A DNA stretch of 64,000 nt from Penelope pileata (GCA_013396635.1 WBMW01005531.1:168148-232147), one strand, 5' to 3'; numbered from the stretch's first letter, positions 37,166 through 50,800 are shown. Program-made: numbers and translations. Notes: a model not told the origin generated them from the sequence alone.

Positions 37166-39822
37166 AAATGAGTGTTGATTTAGTTCCTTTTGCAGAGAAG
37201 TCTGTGTTAGAATTGGCAGTGATTAAATGGTAAGAGTGTAAGAGTGAATCTTTTGCCTTGGTCTAGGCTATAGGACAGCGTGTAGGGGAAGTTTACATTG
37301 TGTGTGGTTTAACTTGTATTTCCTGCACCTTTCACATGCACTAAATTCACTTTAAGTCAGTAAACGCAATTGTCTCCCTGCTTGTCTTCATTCTGGACAC
37401 AAATCTAAGCAGGGGTCGGTGTGGGGCAGCTCTGTGGTGCTGCTGAGCTCCAGTGCTGGTACGCTGCACCTGGCCTTCAGGGTGACACACACCTGAGCTG
37501 GGCTTGCACAAAACCTTCAAGGGAGGTTGATCCAGGAGGCATCCTGCTGATACAAGTTTGCACGTGTATGTAAGCTTAGTGCCCTCAGAGCAAGGGTATC
37601 CTGTTTGTGGTGGGAGATCTGAGCCCTTCAGTGATGTGCATGGTGGCAATCCAGGTCAATATGGAAACAGCACACTGGACATAGCCACCTTTTTGCTGCA
37701 ACCCCCACCATCGTTTGCACTCTGGCCCCGGTTTTTAACCCCACAGCCCGAACTGACAGTGACCAGAAGCCTGCTTTTGGAAAGGGCTTTCCTCCTGCTC
37801 CACAGCGCACATGGGCAGACAGGGAATGTTTGTCACAAGGTGAAGCATGTGCTTAATTTTTTTCCTGCCTGGAGGAGGTGCTGCTGGATCTCAACCTCAT
37901 GGAAGGCTGTGAAGTCCTTTCTCCAAGGTCAGAGGTGGACTGGGGTGGTGAAGCAGCATCCGCTGTGCCTATGGATTCTGGGCACTCAGCAGCCCTAGGC
38001 TGGAGCTCCCATACTTCGCAGTGAGGCAGAGGAGGACAAACCCTCTGAGAAGCAGCGGGGCAGGTGAGCGCACTCACAGGCCCATCAGCTGGCGTTGCAA
38101 GGGCAGAACAGCTAAAACCAGGCCCTGCCTTCCTGAAACAGAGCAAGCCAAGCAACTCTGTTAATGTGGCATAGTTATTTTTCCTTGGTATGGATTTTTT
38201 CCTCTTGCAAAGTGCTACCTCCTCACTTCCTTGGTTTCTGTACGCGCACAGAATGAGCACATGTTTAGCTGCAGACAGTCTGTGGCAGCGGTAGAGAGCT
38301 GTGACCTCCTTTTTCCTCTAGGAATTGCTACTTTTTAAATGAGATGGCTTCTGCCTGGCAGCCTCGCTGTGTGGAGAGCCTGCCAGCAGGCACTGGGCAC
38401 GGAGGGGCCCTTAAGGACTGGTGCAGCAGGAGCTGTACAGCCTTGCTTCCAGGTGCCAGAGGTCTCAAGCTTTGAACCTTGTGTTGTTGCTATTCACAGT
38501 GTTACAAGTGCCCTTCAGACACATAAATTGTTCTATATTTCACTAGCACGGAGAGACCAAGCAGGACAGTGACTACAAAAAAAAATTGTTTTTACTGTAG
38601 AAAGTTATAGATCAACAGCTCACAAGATTTTTGCATAGACAACACATCCTTCCCCATTTGTCTGGCATTTGATCCTGTACTGATCTCACCATAGCAGAAC
38701 CAAGTTTCAGAATTAGTGGGATATTGCTAGTGCAGGCTGCCCACCTCTATGGGGCTTCTGTAATTACGCACAGGCTGAGCTCAGAGGGAACAGAATGGTT
38801 CCTTTGAGGCTTACTTGACATTTCCTTGAAGCACAGGAAAGGGAGAGAGAGAACTTGCTGCTTCAGGCTCTGTGCTGACACAAGTGGTGGAGTTACAAAT
38901 GAAGTAATTAATGCTTACTCTGAGCAAATCTGCCCTGCTGGAGCTCCTTAAGCACCAGTGCATATCAAGTTGCACCCTGAAATGGAACGTGTAAGGCTTC
39001 TTTTAGAATTATGGCAACAAATAAAATGACACAGATGCAAGAGCCAACCATTACCTGTGTTAGTGGCACTGCATTGGTAATTGCTGCTTGAGGCATCCCT
39101 TTGCTGAGATGTTCTCACATCCAGCATCTGGCTCAAAGCAAGGGTCAGCCCCGGGCTGCATCCAGTTTGGTCTTGATCCTCTTAAGGACAGAGACTGAGC
39201 AGCCTCTCTGCATAACTGCCCCCTGCCTGGACTGTCCTCACAGGGAAATCTTTCCATTCTACCCAGTGTGCACGTCTCGTTCCAAGCCATGCCCCACTGT
39301 CTCTCATCTTCTGCCTGTGCACGGCAGTGGAGCACCTTGCTTCTATTTGTTATGGCCTCCTCACAGCACAACTGAACAGCAGCCGGCTTCACAGCTAGTA
39401 CTCGCCCTTCTCCAGGCCGACCAAGATCCATTCCCATTTTAAATGAGTATAACCTAGGAGTATTTTGTCAAGGAGGAGTGACGCAAATCTATCGGACAGA
39501 ATTGCAAGGAATACATTCCAAAGTGATCACCTGGTGCGTTTTCAAATCTTCATACTTAAGTTTTGGGGCCTTCAGTCCATGGAATTGTAGTTGCTTCATT
39601 GCTTAAACAACTCTGTTCTCCATTGAATGCACCTTCAGAGAAATATGTTAGTGGTGGAAATCTGTGGAACACTACGCTGGAGCACGTCCTCATTTGGTTA
39701 GCTGAAGCAGGTGTTGGCTAATTAAAGAACAGATACAAGATGAGTGTCTGCAGCAATTCCCTTTCTTTGCAGCTGGTTTTCAATAGAAAAGCTGGCTCAG
39801 CAGTACTCTGCACAGGGAGCAA
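37166..39822. other. RNF14-GNPDA1 convergent interval
   Basis: Tail-to-tail spacer between two convergent genes. The right-hand part must contain the GNPDA1 3' UTR on the minus strand. I did not find a canonical minus-strand AATAAA (plus TTTATT) between 37166 and 39822, so GNPDA1 may use a variant signal or extend further left. Open frames here lack domains. No repeat was recognised. Confidence 0.5.
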
Positions 39823-42800
39823 TTAATCACTGTACGGCTTCTTAGGCTGGCTTCTTTCTGCTTCTGTCTCCTTCATGCTGTATAAGGGTTCCACAAGCTT
39901 GTTATGAACCAGCATTAAACCTGAGGCAGCAGGTAAAAAGATGACTTCAGTGGACATAATAAAGCAAAATCCTCGTTCATTGTATGCTAATGAAATCAGA
40001 CATCAGGAGAATCTGTGCTCCGCTCCTACAGCCACGAGCCTGACCTAAGCCTTACTGCTGTACATTTCAGCTGCTGTATTCAAAGAATGTACTCTTTTTG
40101 GAGTTGGTTGAACAAACAGCACAAAGCACGGCTTGTACCACTTACAAACCAAAGTGCAACAGCTGCTTGGCCTGGTCAAACACTCACCTTTGAAGTACTT
40201 CACTGTCTTAACTTTGAGTTCCAGCGTGGCATCCTCATCGCACACAAACACAGTCCTGGGGTGCTGCTGGAAGGCAGACACTGTCCACATGTGGTTGACA
40301 CCCTCCTCGATGGCTTTGTACAAAGCAAAGGCTTTGTGGGCTCCTGTGATGAGAATCATCACCTGGATTCCAAGACACAGAAGATGGCAGTTAGCCTGGA
40401 AAACTTCTTGAGAAAGCAAATCCACACCCTGCTGAACTAACAGAGAGCTGCCCCAACCCCAGTGGGGAATAAGCTGTCACCCTCCAGAGGGATTTCACTG
40501 AATCACAAATCCTATTTGCTTTGGCTACATTTTATTTGTCAACTAAATCATAGCCTGGTGGGTAATTTTAGTGATTTGGACACTTCAAGCTCCCCTGTTA
40601 GGCACCTAGACAGAGACCTGCCATGTATAAATCAAGGTTTCAGTGCAGCTAAGAGCTATCCCATTTGGCTTCCATGACCTAGCATAAGATCACGACAGCC
40701 TCTGATTCCTGCAGCTGTGCTGCCGGACGAGCATCGTAACCAATGACAATCCCCAGAAGCTCCCTGTGGATCCCAGCTGTACTGCAGGGTTACACACGTT
40801 AGCGTTAGTGGAGCAAAAACTGGAAAACAGATCAAGAGCCTTTCTGTAGCAGTACAGGATGCAAAAAAGGAGGATTGTGCTCAGCTGTCTGTGGCAGGAA
40901 AAGCACAGGCTGGCCTACGCCAGCAGGGTGCATTGCTGCTCCAAGGCTGGGTGATCTTCAGCTATTCGAAAAAGCCCTCTCTAGAGCCACTGTATGAAGC
41001 TGCTGCTTTTCTCCTAACCTCTCTGGCATCCATGACGGTGCCAACTCCGACTGTTAAAGCCATTGTGGGGACTTTGGAGAGGTCACCATCAAAAAATCTG
41101 GCATTAGCCAATATAGTGTCCATAGCCAAGGTCTTCACTCGCGTCCTGGACACCAGACTTGATCCAGGCTCGTTGAAGGCGATGTGACCATCTGGGCCAA
41201 TTCCTGTGACAGAGACAGGGGGAGAAGCGGGTCACTGGCTGCAATGGTTATTGCAGGAAGCAGAGCCAACAGCATTCCTGTTACAGGGACATCCAGTGCT
41301 CCCAGGAACAGGCACAGGTCTGAGAAATAAGCTTGTAATTTTTTCTGCTCAAGCTCAAATTTGCTTCTAGTAAAAATGATAGCAAAAGCTCCTTCTGAAG
41401 TCAGAGACCCTTACCCATTTGTGCTGGGACAGCAATAAAACAAAGCAGGTGGCAGAACCTAAAGGCAAACTGATGGGGAGAGCCTGCCTTCAGCTCCTGT
41501 TGACTGAAGAGGACGAGGAGTATTTTGAGCAACTTCCTGTTATCATGGGGTATTGCAACGTTTTGTATTTGGCAAAATTTGAGCTCTGCCTGGTTCTCCA
41601 GCCAATCACCTCCTGAACAATTCATTGACTAAATTTTAAACTGGGAGAGGGAGACATCGGAGAACAAGGCTGCCAGCACACGAGCACTCAGAGAAATGGT
41701 GCATGGGGTGCCTGTAGAAACTCTAGACAAGAAGGAAGATAGCTGGAGGAAAGGCAGTGCTTAGAGACTGCCGGTCCTTCAGGTTTTCACCTCCAACGAA
41801 GAGTTCGATTCCTCCAGCTGCTTTGATTTTATCCTCAAATGCGTCGCACTCTGCCTGCAGATCAGCTGCATTTCCATCCAAAATGTGAACGTTTTCTGCC
41901 GAGATGTCAACGTGCTTGAAGAAGTTATTCCACATGAAGGAGTGGTAACTTTCGGGATGGTCCCTCGGGAGACCTGGTAACAGAGCACGCACAGGACCAG
42001 GACCCGCTGGAGAGCGTACCTGGAACACCTACACACACTTGGGGTGGCTCTGGTAATAGGGCCCTGTCTTCTCCATCTGCCTTACAGGACTTCTTCAACT
42101 TTTGCAAGTTGTTTTAGTTCCTCAAATAACAAAATAAACCTGTCACGTCCTTGTAGTAACACGCAATGGATGTTGCGGAAAAGCAGGTGTGTGCTGTGCC
42201 TCATCTCTCACAGCCCTCGCAGCCTACCTCCTAGCTGGTACTAGCAAATACAATTTAAGAACTATGCTGAAGGCTGAGAAACAGAATATTGCATTCATTT
42301 TCCCTTTGAATGCTATAAGCCCACACAGCTGCCTAGTCCCCGATATCTCTTGATAAGGATTGCTTACAGAAAAGCTTCTTGGTCATTACAGTTATCATTA
42401 GCAAATAATTAGCCTGTGAGTTTTTCACCTTTGGAGCTCCTGGCCCCCTCCTCCAATCTCTCTGTACTCTTTCCTCTGAAGAGCTCCCAGCACAGCTCCC
42501 AGCACGAACCGCCCTCTGCTATGGTGACAGCAGCATGTCCCTGCTGCTGAAGGGCCCCGAGGGGAGCAGCAGCGCATTCACAGGACTTGCTGCTGCGGTG
42601 ACCTCCATAATCCAGGTGCAAAGGTGCGGTTCATAGCACACGCTATCTCAGCTTAGTGATAACGTGGATCCTTAGCTGGTCAGTACCTGCGTTTGGGTAA
42701 AACACGGCAGGGTCTGCCAGATCAGGCAACACCTGATATTCTTTCATATTTCTGACACAGGTTTGCAGACCGAGCCCATTAACTCCCTCTGGTAACGCAA

Positions 42801-43236
42801 GCTGTAGCCTCTCCTCCTGCAGCCCTTTGCAGAAGGGCTGTTCAGAACCCATCTGTGCTCACAGCAAACAGCCCGTAGCACACCGCTACGTTCCCCAAAC
42901 ACGAACGAGTCCCACTCACCTACGTACTCGTCCATGTTGAAGGTTTTCACGTACTTGAAGGACAGGTCCCCATTCTTGTAGTACTCCACCAGCTTTCTGT
43001 AGCAGCCCAGGGGCGTGCTGCCTGCGGACAGACAGAATGGCGGTCGGTCAGCCGGTCTGTGTCTGTCGGTCAGGCAGCCACAGCCAGCCACCCCCCCGCC
43101 CCCAGCCCCCACCTGTGGGCAGCCCCAGCGTGAAGAAGCGGCCGGGGCCGGGCGCGAAGTGGACGATGCGGTTGCGGATGTACTTGGCGGCCCACTCGCT
43201 GGCCTGCGCGTACGTCTCCTGGATGATGAGCTTCAT
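39823..43236 (-). CDS. GNPDA1: GNPDA1, glucosamine-6-phosphate deaminase 1, complete
   Basis: Six minus-strand exons give 288 codons plus stop: 43113-43236, 42920-43021, 41791-41973, 41019-41203, 40188-40362, 39823-39920. The protein begins MKLIIQETYAQASEWAAKYI and matches GNPDA1 throughout. The NagB-family active site is intact: D72 in NMDEYVG, then D141, H143 and E148 in the segment PDGHIAFNE. The enzyme converts glucosamine 6-phosphate to fructose 6-phosphate and ammonia in the cytosol, linking hexosamine catabolism to glycolysis. It is a hexamer in known family members. The C-terminus ends KKPYSD, one residue shorter overall than human, and this tail favours GNPDA1 over GNPDA2. The exon 4 donor is the weaker GTTAGG; all other donors are standard. 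The gene is divergent from NDFIP1 and convergent with RNF14, matching the human order. Confidence 0.98.
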
Positions 43237-43330
43237 GGCGCGGAGCGCAGCGGGGCTGGGCGGAGCCCAACGCGCCTACGCCGCCATTTTAGCGCCGCTC
43301 GGACCGGCCTCGGGGCGGGGTCGCGTCCGG
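43237..43330 (-). promoter_or_regulatory. GNPDA1: GNPDA1 CpG promoter
   Basis: CpG-rich sequence lies immediately upstream of the GNPDA1 start codon. It contains a minus-strand AAAATGGCGGCG at about 43279-43290, a YY1-type motif about 45-55 bases before the ATG, typical of TATA-less promoters where YY1 sits just downstream of the start site. No TATA box is visible. The CpG island continues into exon 1 and intron 1. Confidence 0.55.
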
Positions 43331-46300
43331 TGGGGGCCGGGCTGCCCTAAACCCAGCCCGAGACCTTCGTGGTGCTGGCAGTTATCGATCTCAGGTTCAC
43401 GCCCGTGAAAATGGGGAATAAAACAGTTTTTCTGGTGGCGATCTGACCCCGCTTGTTCCAGGCGTCTGTCTGTAAACGGGACCGAAATGCCCCATTTTGT
43501 CGGACCCCCAGAGCCTCTGTTGGGCGGCTGCAGTGCTCTGCTCCAGGGCACTGGGGGCTGTGCTGGGACCCCCGCTGAGGGCTTCAGCCTCCTCCTGAGT
43601 GCTCCAGGGACCATGCACTGCTCCTGGTGCTGGATCGATGCGTCCCTGCCGAGGGCTGGCTGCTTCCTGCCTGCACTGACAGTGACCTGAGGGTGCCTGT
43701 GCTGCTCCCAGGACCTCCCTCCCACTGCTCCGGCTCTCTTCAAGCTGTGACAGGAACGTGCCCGCCCTCACCTTGTAACCTCGGTCAGAGCTGAGAGGTT
43801 TGTTGTTGAGATGCAAAAGCTCTCACTTCAAAGTCAGACGGCTTTTCACTTTCATTAGAAAGAAAGAATAACAGACAAATTGCTTTCCTAGCGCCCAGCC
43901 CACGCAGCTCCTTCTTATTTTAATAATTTAAATGACCTGGCAAGGCTGAGTGCTCCTGATGTTGTCTGGTGGTGAGCGCTGAGCGCGGCTGGCTCGCTTT
44001 GTGCTGGGCTGGGAACGCCGGGCGTGACGGGCTGGAGCCAGATGGCTGTGGTCGAGCTCAGGAAGAGTTTTAGGCCACAGAGACTGAATAAATGGAAAGT
44101 GCTGTGTGTTTCCATCAGCAGCGGTTAGCCAGCAGGCAGAGAAGTATTTCCGTGGCTGCAGCGCTGGGTGAAGAAGAGCTGAGAGCTGCGCAGGACAGCC
44201 GGGGCTTTCCTACAGGCTGCTGCCCACCCCTGGCTCTGGGCGAGCAGCCTTCCCACCCGTCACTGCCATGCGTCCATCGGTCCCATGGGTGCTGGCAGCA
44301 ATCGCAGCCCCGGTGGTTTCACCAGCACGGGTCAGAGCTGGAGGAGGCTGCACCCTACTGCACTGCTAACAGCCCCGGGGCCAGCACTGGACCTTGCAAA
44401 GGTGTCTGGCGTAAATTCAAGTGCAATGGGTCCCCATGGACTGCAAACTCTTGGCTGTTGCTTTGATCTCCTGTGCAAATGGCTTTGGCAGGAACGGTGC
44501 ACAAAGACATCAGAGGCAGTCGGCAGCTCCCAGTAGAAAAACAAAACATGTTCTGATGGAAGGAAAAAACTGCAACAGTGCACGAGAGTCAGGCACGTGC
44601 ATCTGCTGCCACAGCTGCCCCATCTGCCCACATCCCGTGTCCCTGCACTCCTTGGGCAGCCTTCTGTTGCTGAGGAGTCGCTCCAGGGCTGGGTTATACG
44701 TGTGACTGGCATGCAGGGTATTTTTAGGTGTGATTATTTATGCGTGTTACTGTTTCTGCATTCACAGCTAGCTGTTGAAATGTTGAAGATTTTCTCGGTG
44801 TCTGAACAAGCTGATTTTCCTTCCCAGCAAAAGCAGCAGATGGAAGGAAACAAACACTTCCCTGCAGAAGAAGCTGAAGTTTAAGCAGGGGGTTCTAACA
44901 AGCACAGCATTTTCTTTGTCTCTGCCTTGAAGTGATTAGAGGCAACAGTTCACACAGACCAGAACTGCCTTTGAGCACTGTTTGTTGTTGTTGTTCTAAA
45001 AAAAGCAACAATTAAAAATTTATCTGCATAAAGGGCCCTCTCTCCAATTCCCATAATTAAAGTGCCTTTTAAATGCCCACCGTCTGCCAGCACTTCTGCT
45101 CCCGCACATCCCACCTGCCTTCTCGGCCCTGTTTGTAAGGAAAGGAGAAACTCAGCTCCACAAAGGAGGGACCTGCAGGGAGCTGCCCTTTTCCACAAGC
45201 CCTGCTCACTGCCCAGCTCCTCCCAGCAGCATCTGAATCCCAGTGAGCACTGCCAACAGCTGCTGGCTCCGAAGGACACAGCTGTGCAGTGCTTCTGCTG
45301 CCACGCCAGGCTCCCAGCTCTCCACCACGGTGTTTTGGGCAGCACGGTGAGGGTTCTGCTGATCCCAGCAGTCTGTGGATGAGACTCGAAGTTTCCATCT
45401 TCCTTGAGGCCAGCGCTGTGAATGGCAGGAAATGTCCTGCAGGCTGTAAGGGAACAACACTTTGCTGTCACTTTTTGTCGACCTGCCAGTTGCAGCCCGC
45501 TTGCCAACGACGGAGCTGTTAAAGCAGAGAGCTTCAGAGGCATTGTTTGGCCCATTAGCTCATGCAAACATTTGTCTCTGCTTTTTTTCTTAGTTGGGTC
45601 ATTTATCACTCAAAGATTAGCAGGAAGAGCTAGTTTAAATGTCCTGCTTGTTCCTTATTTAAACATGCCTAGCTTTAAAAGCCCCCCCTGCTCTGAGCTT
45701 TATTGTTTGCTTTTAGAGTTCAATATTTGTTGTAAAGTGTAGGCTAGAAGTGCCCCCGTTGGTGTTTGGTCACACACCACAACTGAAGTAGCACAGAGTG
45801 CAAAGCTTTCAGAACGCTCCCGGTACTGCAGCCCTCTCACAGTTTCAGTTGCTTTCAAATGCTTTCACAGCGTATCTCGTACAGAAGTCACTAAAAAGCA
45901 CTGACTTCAAGCTTCAGAACGTCTCAAGGGAGAAAAGACATTTTGTATTGGGGGAGAAATCAGAAAACACAGAGCTATGAAGAAATTTGCCTGAAACCAT
46001 GTGGGAAATGAAAGCAGAACCGGTCATGCACTGTAACCACAGCATCATCTCTCTACAGAGCTGCTCTGCCTAGTGAAATAAACTGCATACACAGACAGCA
46101 GCTGGAAGAAATGGCCAGCACCCCGCCTGTGTTAGGCTTGCTCAGGCTAGCTGGCCTAATTAGGTGGTGACGTGCCTCCAGCTAATGACTGCGGCGCAGA
46201 CGATTTCACCATCTCCTCAGGACACTGCCCAGTGTCTTTCTGAGGGTGTGCACAGGTTGTGTCTGGTCTTAGTCTCCCAGATGTCCAAGTCAATCAGCGT

Positions 46301-46715
46301 ACGGCTAATTACCACTGTGGCTGTAGCTATACTTAGGGGTATAATCCCACCTCGATGGCAGATCCGCGCATGCCATCAGGACAGCTTCTTACTGCAAAAG
46401 AGAATCTCAGTGCAAATCCTGAATCTTGTGGACAGGGGAACCCGCCAGCGTGGCAGTGCTCTCACCCCAACTCCCTCAAAGGTTTTGTTTTGTGAGAAAC
46501 CTGCCTTCTCCTCGTGTCTGCAGCATTTCTCAGGTCCCTCTTTTGGGGGTTATCCCTGGCTGAAATCCTTTACGATTCCTGCCTTTCCTTCAGATGAGAA
46601 CTGGGATGTTTATTCACCTTGTTGAGGCTTAGGTGAACTCCCTGCTCTTGCAAGGAACATGGAACAGATTCCAGCCTGAGCACGGTACCAAATGCTGAGC
46701 TGTAAAGCATGTATT
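43331..46715. other. GNPDA1-NDFIP1 intergenic region
   Basis: No gene is recognised. GC-rich segments around 43490-43690 and 44130-44700 produce open frames in several frames on both strands, the usual sign of composition rather than coding. A short TTG repeat lies near 44981-44996. Sequence after about 46716 is partly CR1-derived and annotated separately. Confidence 0.5.
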
Positions 46716-46920
46716 TCACAGTCACAGAATGGTGTGGGTCGGAAGGGACCTCTGCAGGGCCCCTGTCCCACTCCCTGCAGTGCTCAGGGACACCCCCAGC
46801 TCCAGCAGAGCTCAGGGCCCCCACTGCCCCCGGGTGTCCTCAGGGATGGGCACCCCCAGCTCTGGGCACCGTGCAGTGCTGCACCGCCCTCAGCGTGAAG
46901 AACTTTTTCCTTTTATTTTC
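46716..46920 (-). mobile_element. CR1 LINE fragment, 3' part
   Basis: On the minus strand this reads as the familiar CR1 3' region: a segment like TTCTTCACGCTGAGGGCGGT, then TGCCCAGAGCTG, CCATCCCTGAGG, a GTGTCCCTGAGC segment, and finally GGTCCCTTCCGACCCACACC and CATTCTGTGACTGTG. The 3' end therefore lies at the low-coordinate side. It is 5'-truncated with no reverse transcriptase visible, as for most avian CR1 copies. The match is from memory of the consensus, not an alignment. Confidence 0.85.
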
Positions 46921-47234
46921 TTTGTATTTACAACAGAGAATGCAGTGCAGTTCAGGACTATGTCCTTGCATTTAAACTCTTTTGGCTTTCTGAATTTGCA
47001 GCTTGGAATCCCAGTGGGGCTGATTCAGCCCTCCTCATCCTAAAGCAGATATATGTAAGCCTTATCAACCTTAGGGATTGATGTGGGCGGTTCTGTACAA
47101 GTCCAGCGACAGATGAACAGCAGAAGCATGGAACAAGGCTTGCACAAGCTGGAAAATCCCTCAACCAATGTAAAATTCAATGCAAAAAAAAATTTGGAAT
47201 GACCAAAATTGTAACTTGGTGTGATTGCCGATGA

Positions 47235-47360
47235 GTGGTGCTGCGTGGAGCCGGGGCTGGACCCAGTGATCCTTACGGGTCCGTTATAATTTGGAATATT
47301 CTATGATTCCGTGATCCGTGTGGGTCCCTTCCAGCTCGCAGTGCTCTGTGATGCTGCGAG
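47235..47360 (+). mobile_element. CR1 LINE 3'-end fragment, partly duplicated
   Basis: The plus strand reads CTGGACCCAGTGATCCTTAC, GGGTCC, then ATTCTATGATTCCGTGATCC, which is a CR1 3' terminus with its ATTCTATG-type tail repeat. It is followed directly by a second GTGGGTCCCTTCCAGCTC and CTGTGATGCTG segment that looks like another copy of the same 3' end. It lies about 140 bases before the NDFIP1 CpG island. Confidence 0.75.
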
Positions 47361-47499
47361 CAGATCCAGGGCAGCACCAGCTTTCGGGAACCCAGGTCCC
47401 AGTGGGGTCTTGAAGGTGCCACTCATCTCCAGATGGGTTTCCGTGGATTTTCTGTCAGAAACTTCCACTCTGAAGCCCTCGAAATGCCACATCACACAA

Positions 47500-47830
47500 C
47501 GGTGAGCGGCTCAGGCCCTCCCCGGGGCACGGTGCGGTTTCCCCCCGCTTCCCCCAGGCCCGAGGCCGGCGGAGGGGCGGGCGGGGCGGGCGCGGCGGGA
47601 GGAGGGCGCGATCGAGCGTGACGGGCGGAGGAAGGAGGGCGGGAGCGGAGCCCGCAGCGAGGAGACACCCNGGCCCGGGCTGGGCAGCGGGTCCCGGCGG
47701 CCGCCGGAGCCTCGCCCCTCGGCGGGCCTGGCAGCATCCACCGCAGCGGTGACCTTGTGCCGGGTGCTGTCCGTCCCCGCGGCCCTTCGTGCCCCCGAGG
47801 AGCGCGGTGGCTCCTGGGTTCCGCTCCCAG
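47500..47830 (+). promoter_or_regulatory. NDFIP1: NDFIP1 CpG island / probable first-exon region
   Basis: The only strong CpG island between GNPDA1 and NDFIP1 exon 2. It contains repeated GGGCGGGGCGGG GC boxes near 47575-47600. A single ambiguous base sits at 47671. By position this should hold the NDFIP1 promoter, 5' UTR and first coding exon. I could not find a start codon followed by a conserved N-terminus and donor here, so the assignment rests on position and composition. Confidence 0.55.
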
Positions 47831-50800
47831 CTCGGCTGACTTCGTGCACGTTCCCCCCAGGAGCGAACTCGTTCTGCATTGTCTTGAAATTAGCATTAAT
47901 TTTTATTTCGTCTTTTAAATGCGGTGCTCTCTGGCTCAGATTGAAATCCCTCTAGGCCGGATCGTGTGCCTATGAGCTCCCCGGTGTGCTCGGGTTTGTG
48001 CTTCCCCCCCAGCTCCCGCAGGAGGGGTGCGGTGCCGGGAGCCCCAGCAGAAGGGCGCAGGGCTGGCAGGAGCCCGGCTGCGTGCTGGGAGCTGCAGGAG
48101 CTGAGACCTCCCCACGCCGAGCATGGGAGAGAAATTCCTCGAAACTGCGAACCAGGGTCATCTGTTGGCGTTCCTGGGAGAGCTCCCTGGGCTGCGGCTC
48201 TGTGCTGGTGTCACTGGTGGGCTCTGTCCTCACCGTACCAGGTGCAGCTTCTCTTAGGATGGAATATTGCTCTCGCCTTGCAGCTGGATGTGACGGTTTT
48301 TACACATTAGATTTGTAAAAGTTAAGTAAAACTTGCTGGTTTTTGTTTTTTCTGTGAAACACAGATGTCTTTCCTTGTGAAGACAGATCTCTGTCTTTGT
48401 TGCTCTCAGCCATGCTGGGCACAAACCCCCAGGCCTTTCCCGTTGGTTTGCCCTGACAGTCCTCTTCGTAAATGTCTTTTGCGAGGGGATCTATCTTTGT
48501 GTCCCGTCATCTCGAGCCTGTGGAGACACGTGACAAAACATGCTGAAGGATGCTCCTGCCTTATTCTTTGGAGACCCTCCGGCCCTGACCGATCAGAGCA
48601 CTGCTGATGGCCTTACAGAGAACAGTTTCTCCAGATCCCGCTCGCACGGTAGGCAGGCACGCAGCAGGCTCTGCTGTTCCTGCCGTGGCACAGCGGGGAT
48701 TAGAGCGGCAGGCTGTGCCCCAGGGGATTTGCACCGCTGCAGACAAGGTCCCAGGGCAAGAGGAGTGTAATTGAGTGCAGAATGAGGAACACACAGATGG
48801 ATTTATCTCTGTGGAGCTGCTTAAAAGTTGCTTTTTTCCCCTCTTGCCCCCTGTCAGAACTCTGGTATTCGTGCTGTTGTAAGGAGTGTTATTGGTTCCT
48901 TATGTTTGTGTTGCTGCAGGAGATCCCTGCGCGCTGCGAAACGGACGATGTGGAGCTGCTGCTGAGACAGAGAGGAGGTCAGGGGGTGGGAGAATCTTTG
49001 CAAGATGAATGTGTCAGGGTTTTTTATGCATGGAAGCTCGTTGTGTGTACAAATGTACAACTGACAGATGTCATCTGTGGCAGGGGAGGAAGGCTTGTGG
49101 GGAGCTGATAGCTGTGAGGGCTGCAGCTAAATGCAGGACCTGGGGGGAGCAGGTAGCGTGTAGGTCAGAAGCAGCTCTTTTAGTCTGTGCATTGCTGGAC
49201 TGTGGGGCAGTGGAGAACTGAAAATTATAAATCTCGAGGACTGTTGTTTTTGGGAGGGGGTGATGCGTTCCTTAGTGGCCTTTGGCCCGTGATTAGGCCG
49301 TTCCTGATGTGCTGCCCTGTCTGCGGGCAGCAGAGGTGTTAGCAGCCGTCCCTGTGTGCGTTCTGTGCGTTGTCCTGTGTGTGTGGGAGCACCGCCCAGG
49401 AGCTGCGGGATTCCCTGAGCCTCTGTGTTTTCAAAAACCAGAAAAAGTGACGCTGGGGATAAGCAGAGGACAACAGGAATGAGTAGCTGAGTTCAGAACC
49501 CGTGTGCTGCTTCCTCAGCCTTGCAGACCCAGGTGGGTGCAGGGGCCGTGCGGCCCCCGGCAGCCTCCTTGGGTGCAGACCCACCACCCGCGCCTGTTTC
49601 CTGCTCCGTGTGGCGTTAAAGGGCTGCTTACAGCATGTGTTTTATTTTCTAAAGCCAGTTTTCTGTAATCTCTAGCCCTCGTGCTTTATTCAGGCGTTAG
49701 GTAATCTAACACAAAATAGCCTGCGAGGATGCCTCTGGGCCGTGGCAGTGGGAGCTGGCGGGGAAGGGACCTCGGCCCGTGCTGGGGACACGGCGGGTGC
49801 AGAGCGGGGCAGGCGGGCAGCAGCGGGTTGGTTCCTGGAGCCGGGCTGCCGGAGGTGGGACGGGAGCTGCTGGGCAGCAGGGCAGGCTGCAGCACCCAGC
49901 CCTGCCAGTGGCCGGGGCAGCGCCGAGTCCCAAAAGGGCTGGAGCTGAGGTCCTGGTGGTTTGGACTTGCTTATGGGAAGGTTACACAGGGATGTTGTTA
50001 GGTTTAGGTGGCTTAAAGCCTTTTGAGCAGGTCTCCTGCACTGTGAGTTCAGTGGCAGAACTGTATTTTGCCCTTAGAAGTGGAAGTAGCCTCCGTTCTG
50101 GAAAGAATACTTTGGCTTTATAGGTTTATTTACACTCTGTTAACTGCTTTTTACTTGAGGCATTTGGAGATAGATGTGATGTATATGAGTAAGGTAAACC
50201 CACCTAGAAAATGGTGGTTGTGTTTAATAACACAAACATACTAAGTGGCATTTCTTCCAGTTCCTCTTGTTGGAGGCTTACATGGATCGTGAATCATTTT
50301 GTAATGGGAGGTGTCCATGGGAAACGTAAGGAAGAGAGATTTTTCCATTTGTTTGGTTTTCTTTCAGTGAAACTGCAGAGGAGATGTTCTGCTGAAGGTA
50401 GGAGAGTGCGTTTGAAACCTGTGCAGGAGCGCAGTGCTTGCTTCCTGCCTGGGAAGAGTGAAGTGAAGCAGGACAGGGGACGTCCGTTGCCACCGTGTGC
50501 TTAGGTTAAACTCCTTTTCATTTTTCAGTTGAAGTGGGTGTGCAGAATATCCCATTTCTTTTAATGTCAGCAGATAGAATTGGTGATATCAGTGTCTGTT
50601 CATTTCCTCGCTGAGGTATTTGTTGTTTGCAGATGTGCTGCCCAAAGATACCTGCAGCTGATAAGAACGGTAAGGAAATTTCCAGGGCGGGTTGTTTTCA
50701 CATTTTCTCTTTTGTGCATTCAGATGAGTAGAAGTGAGGTGCCCTTTGGCATCAGAGCAGTAGGGACTTAGAGAGGAGTTGCAGAGCGAAGCTGTGCCTC

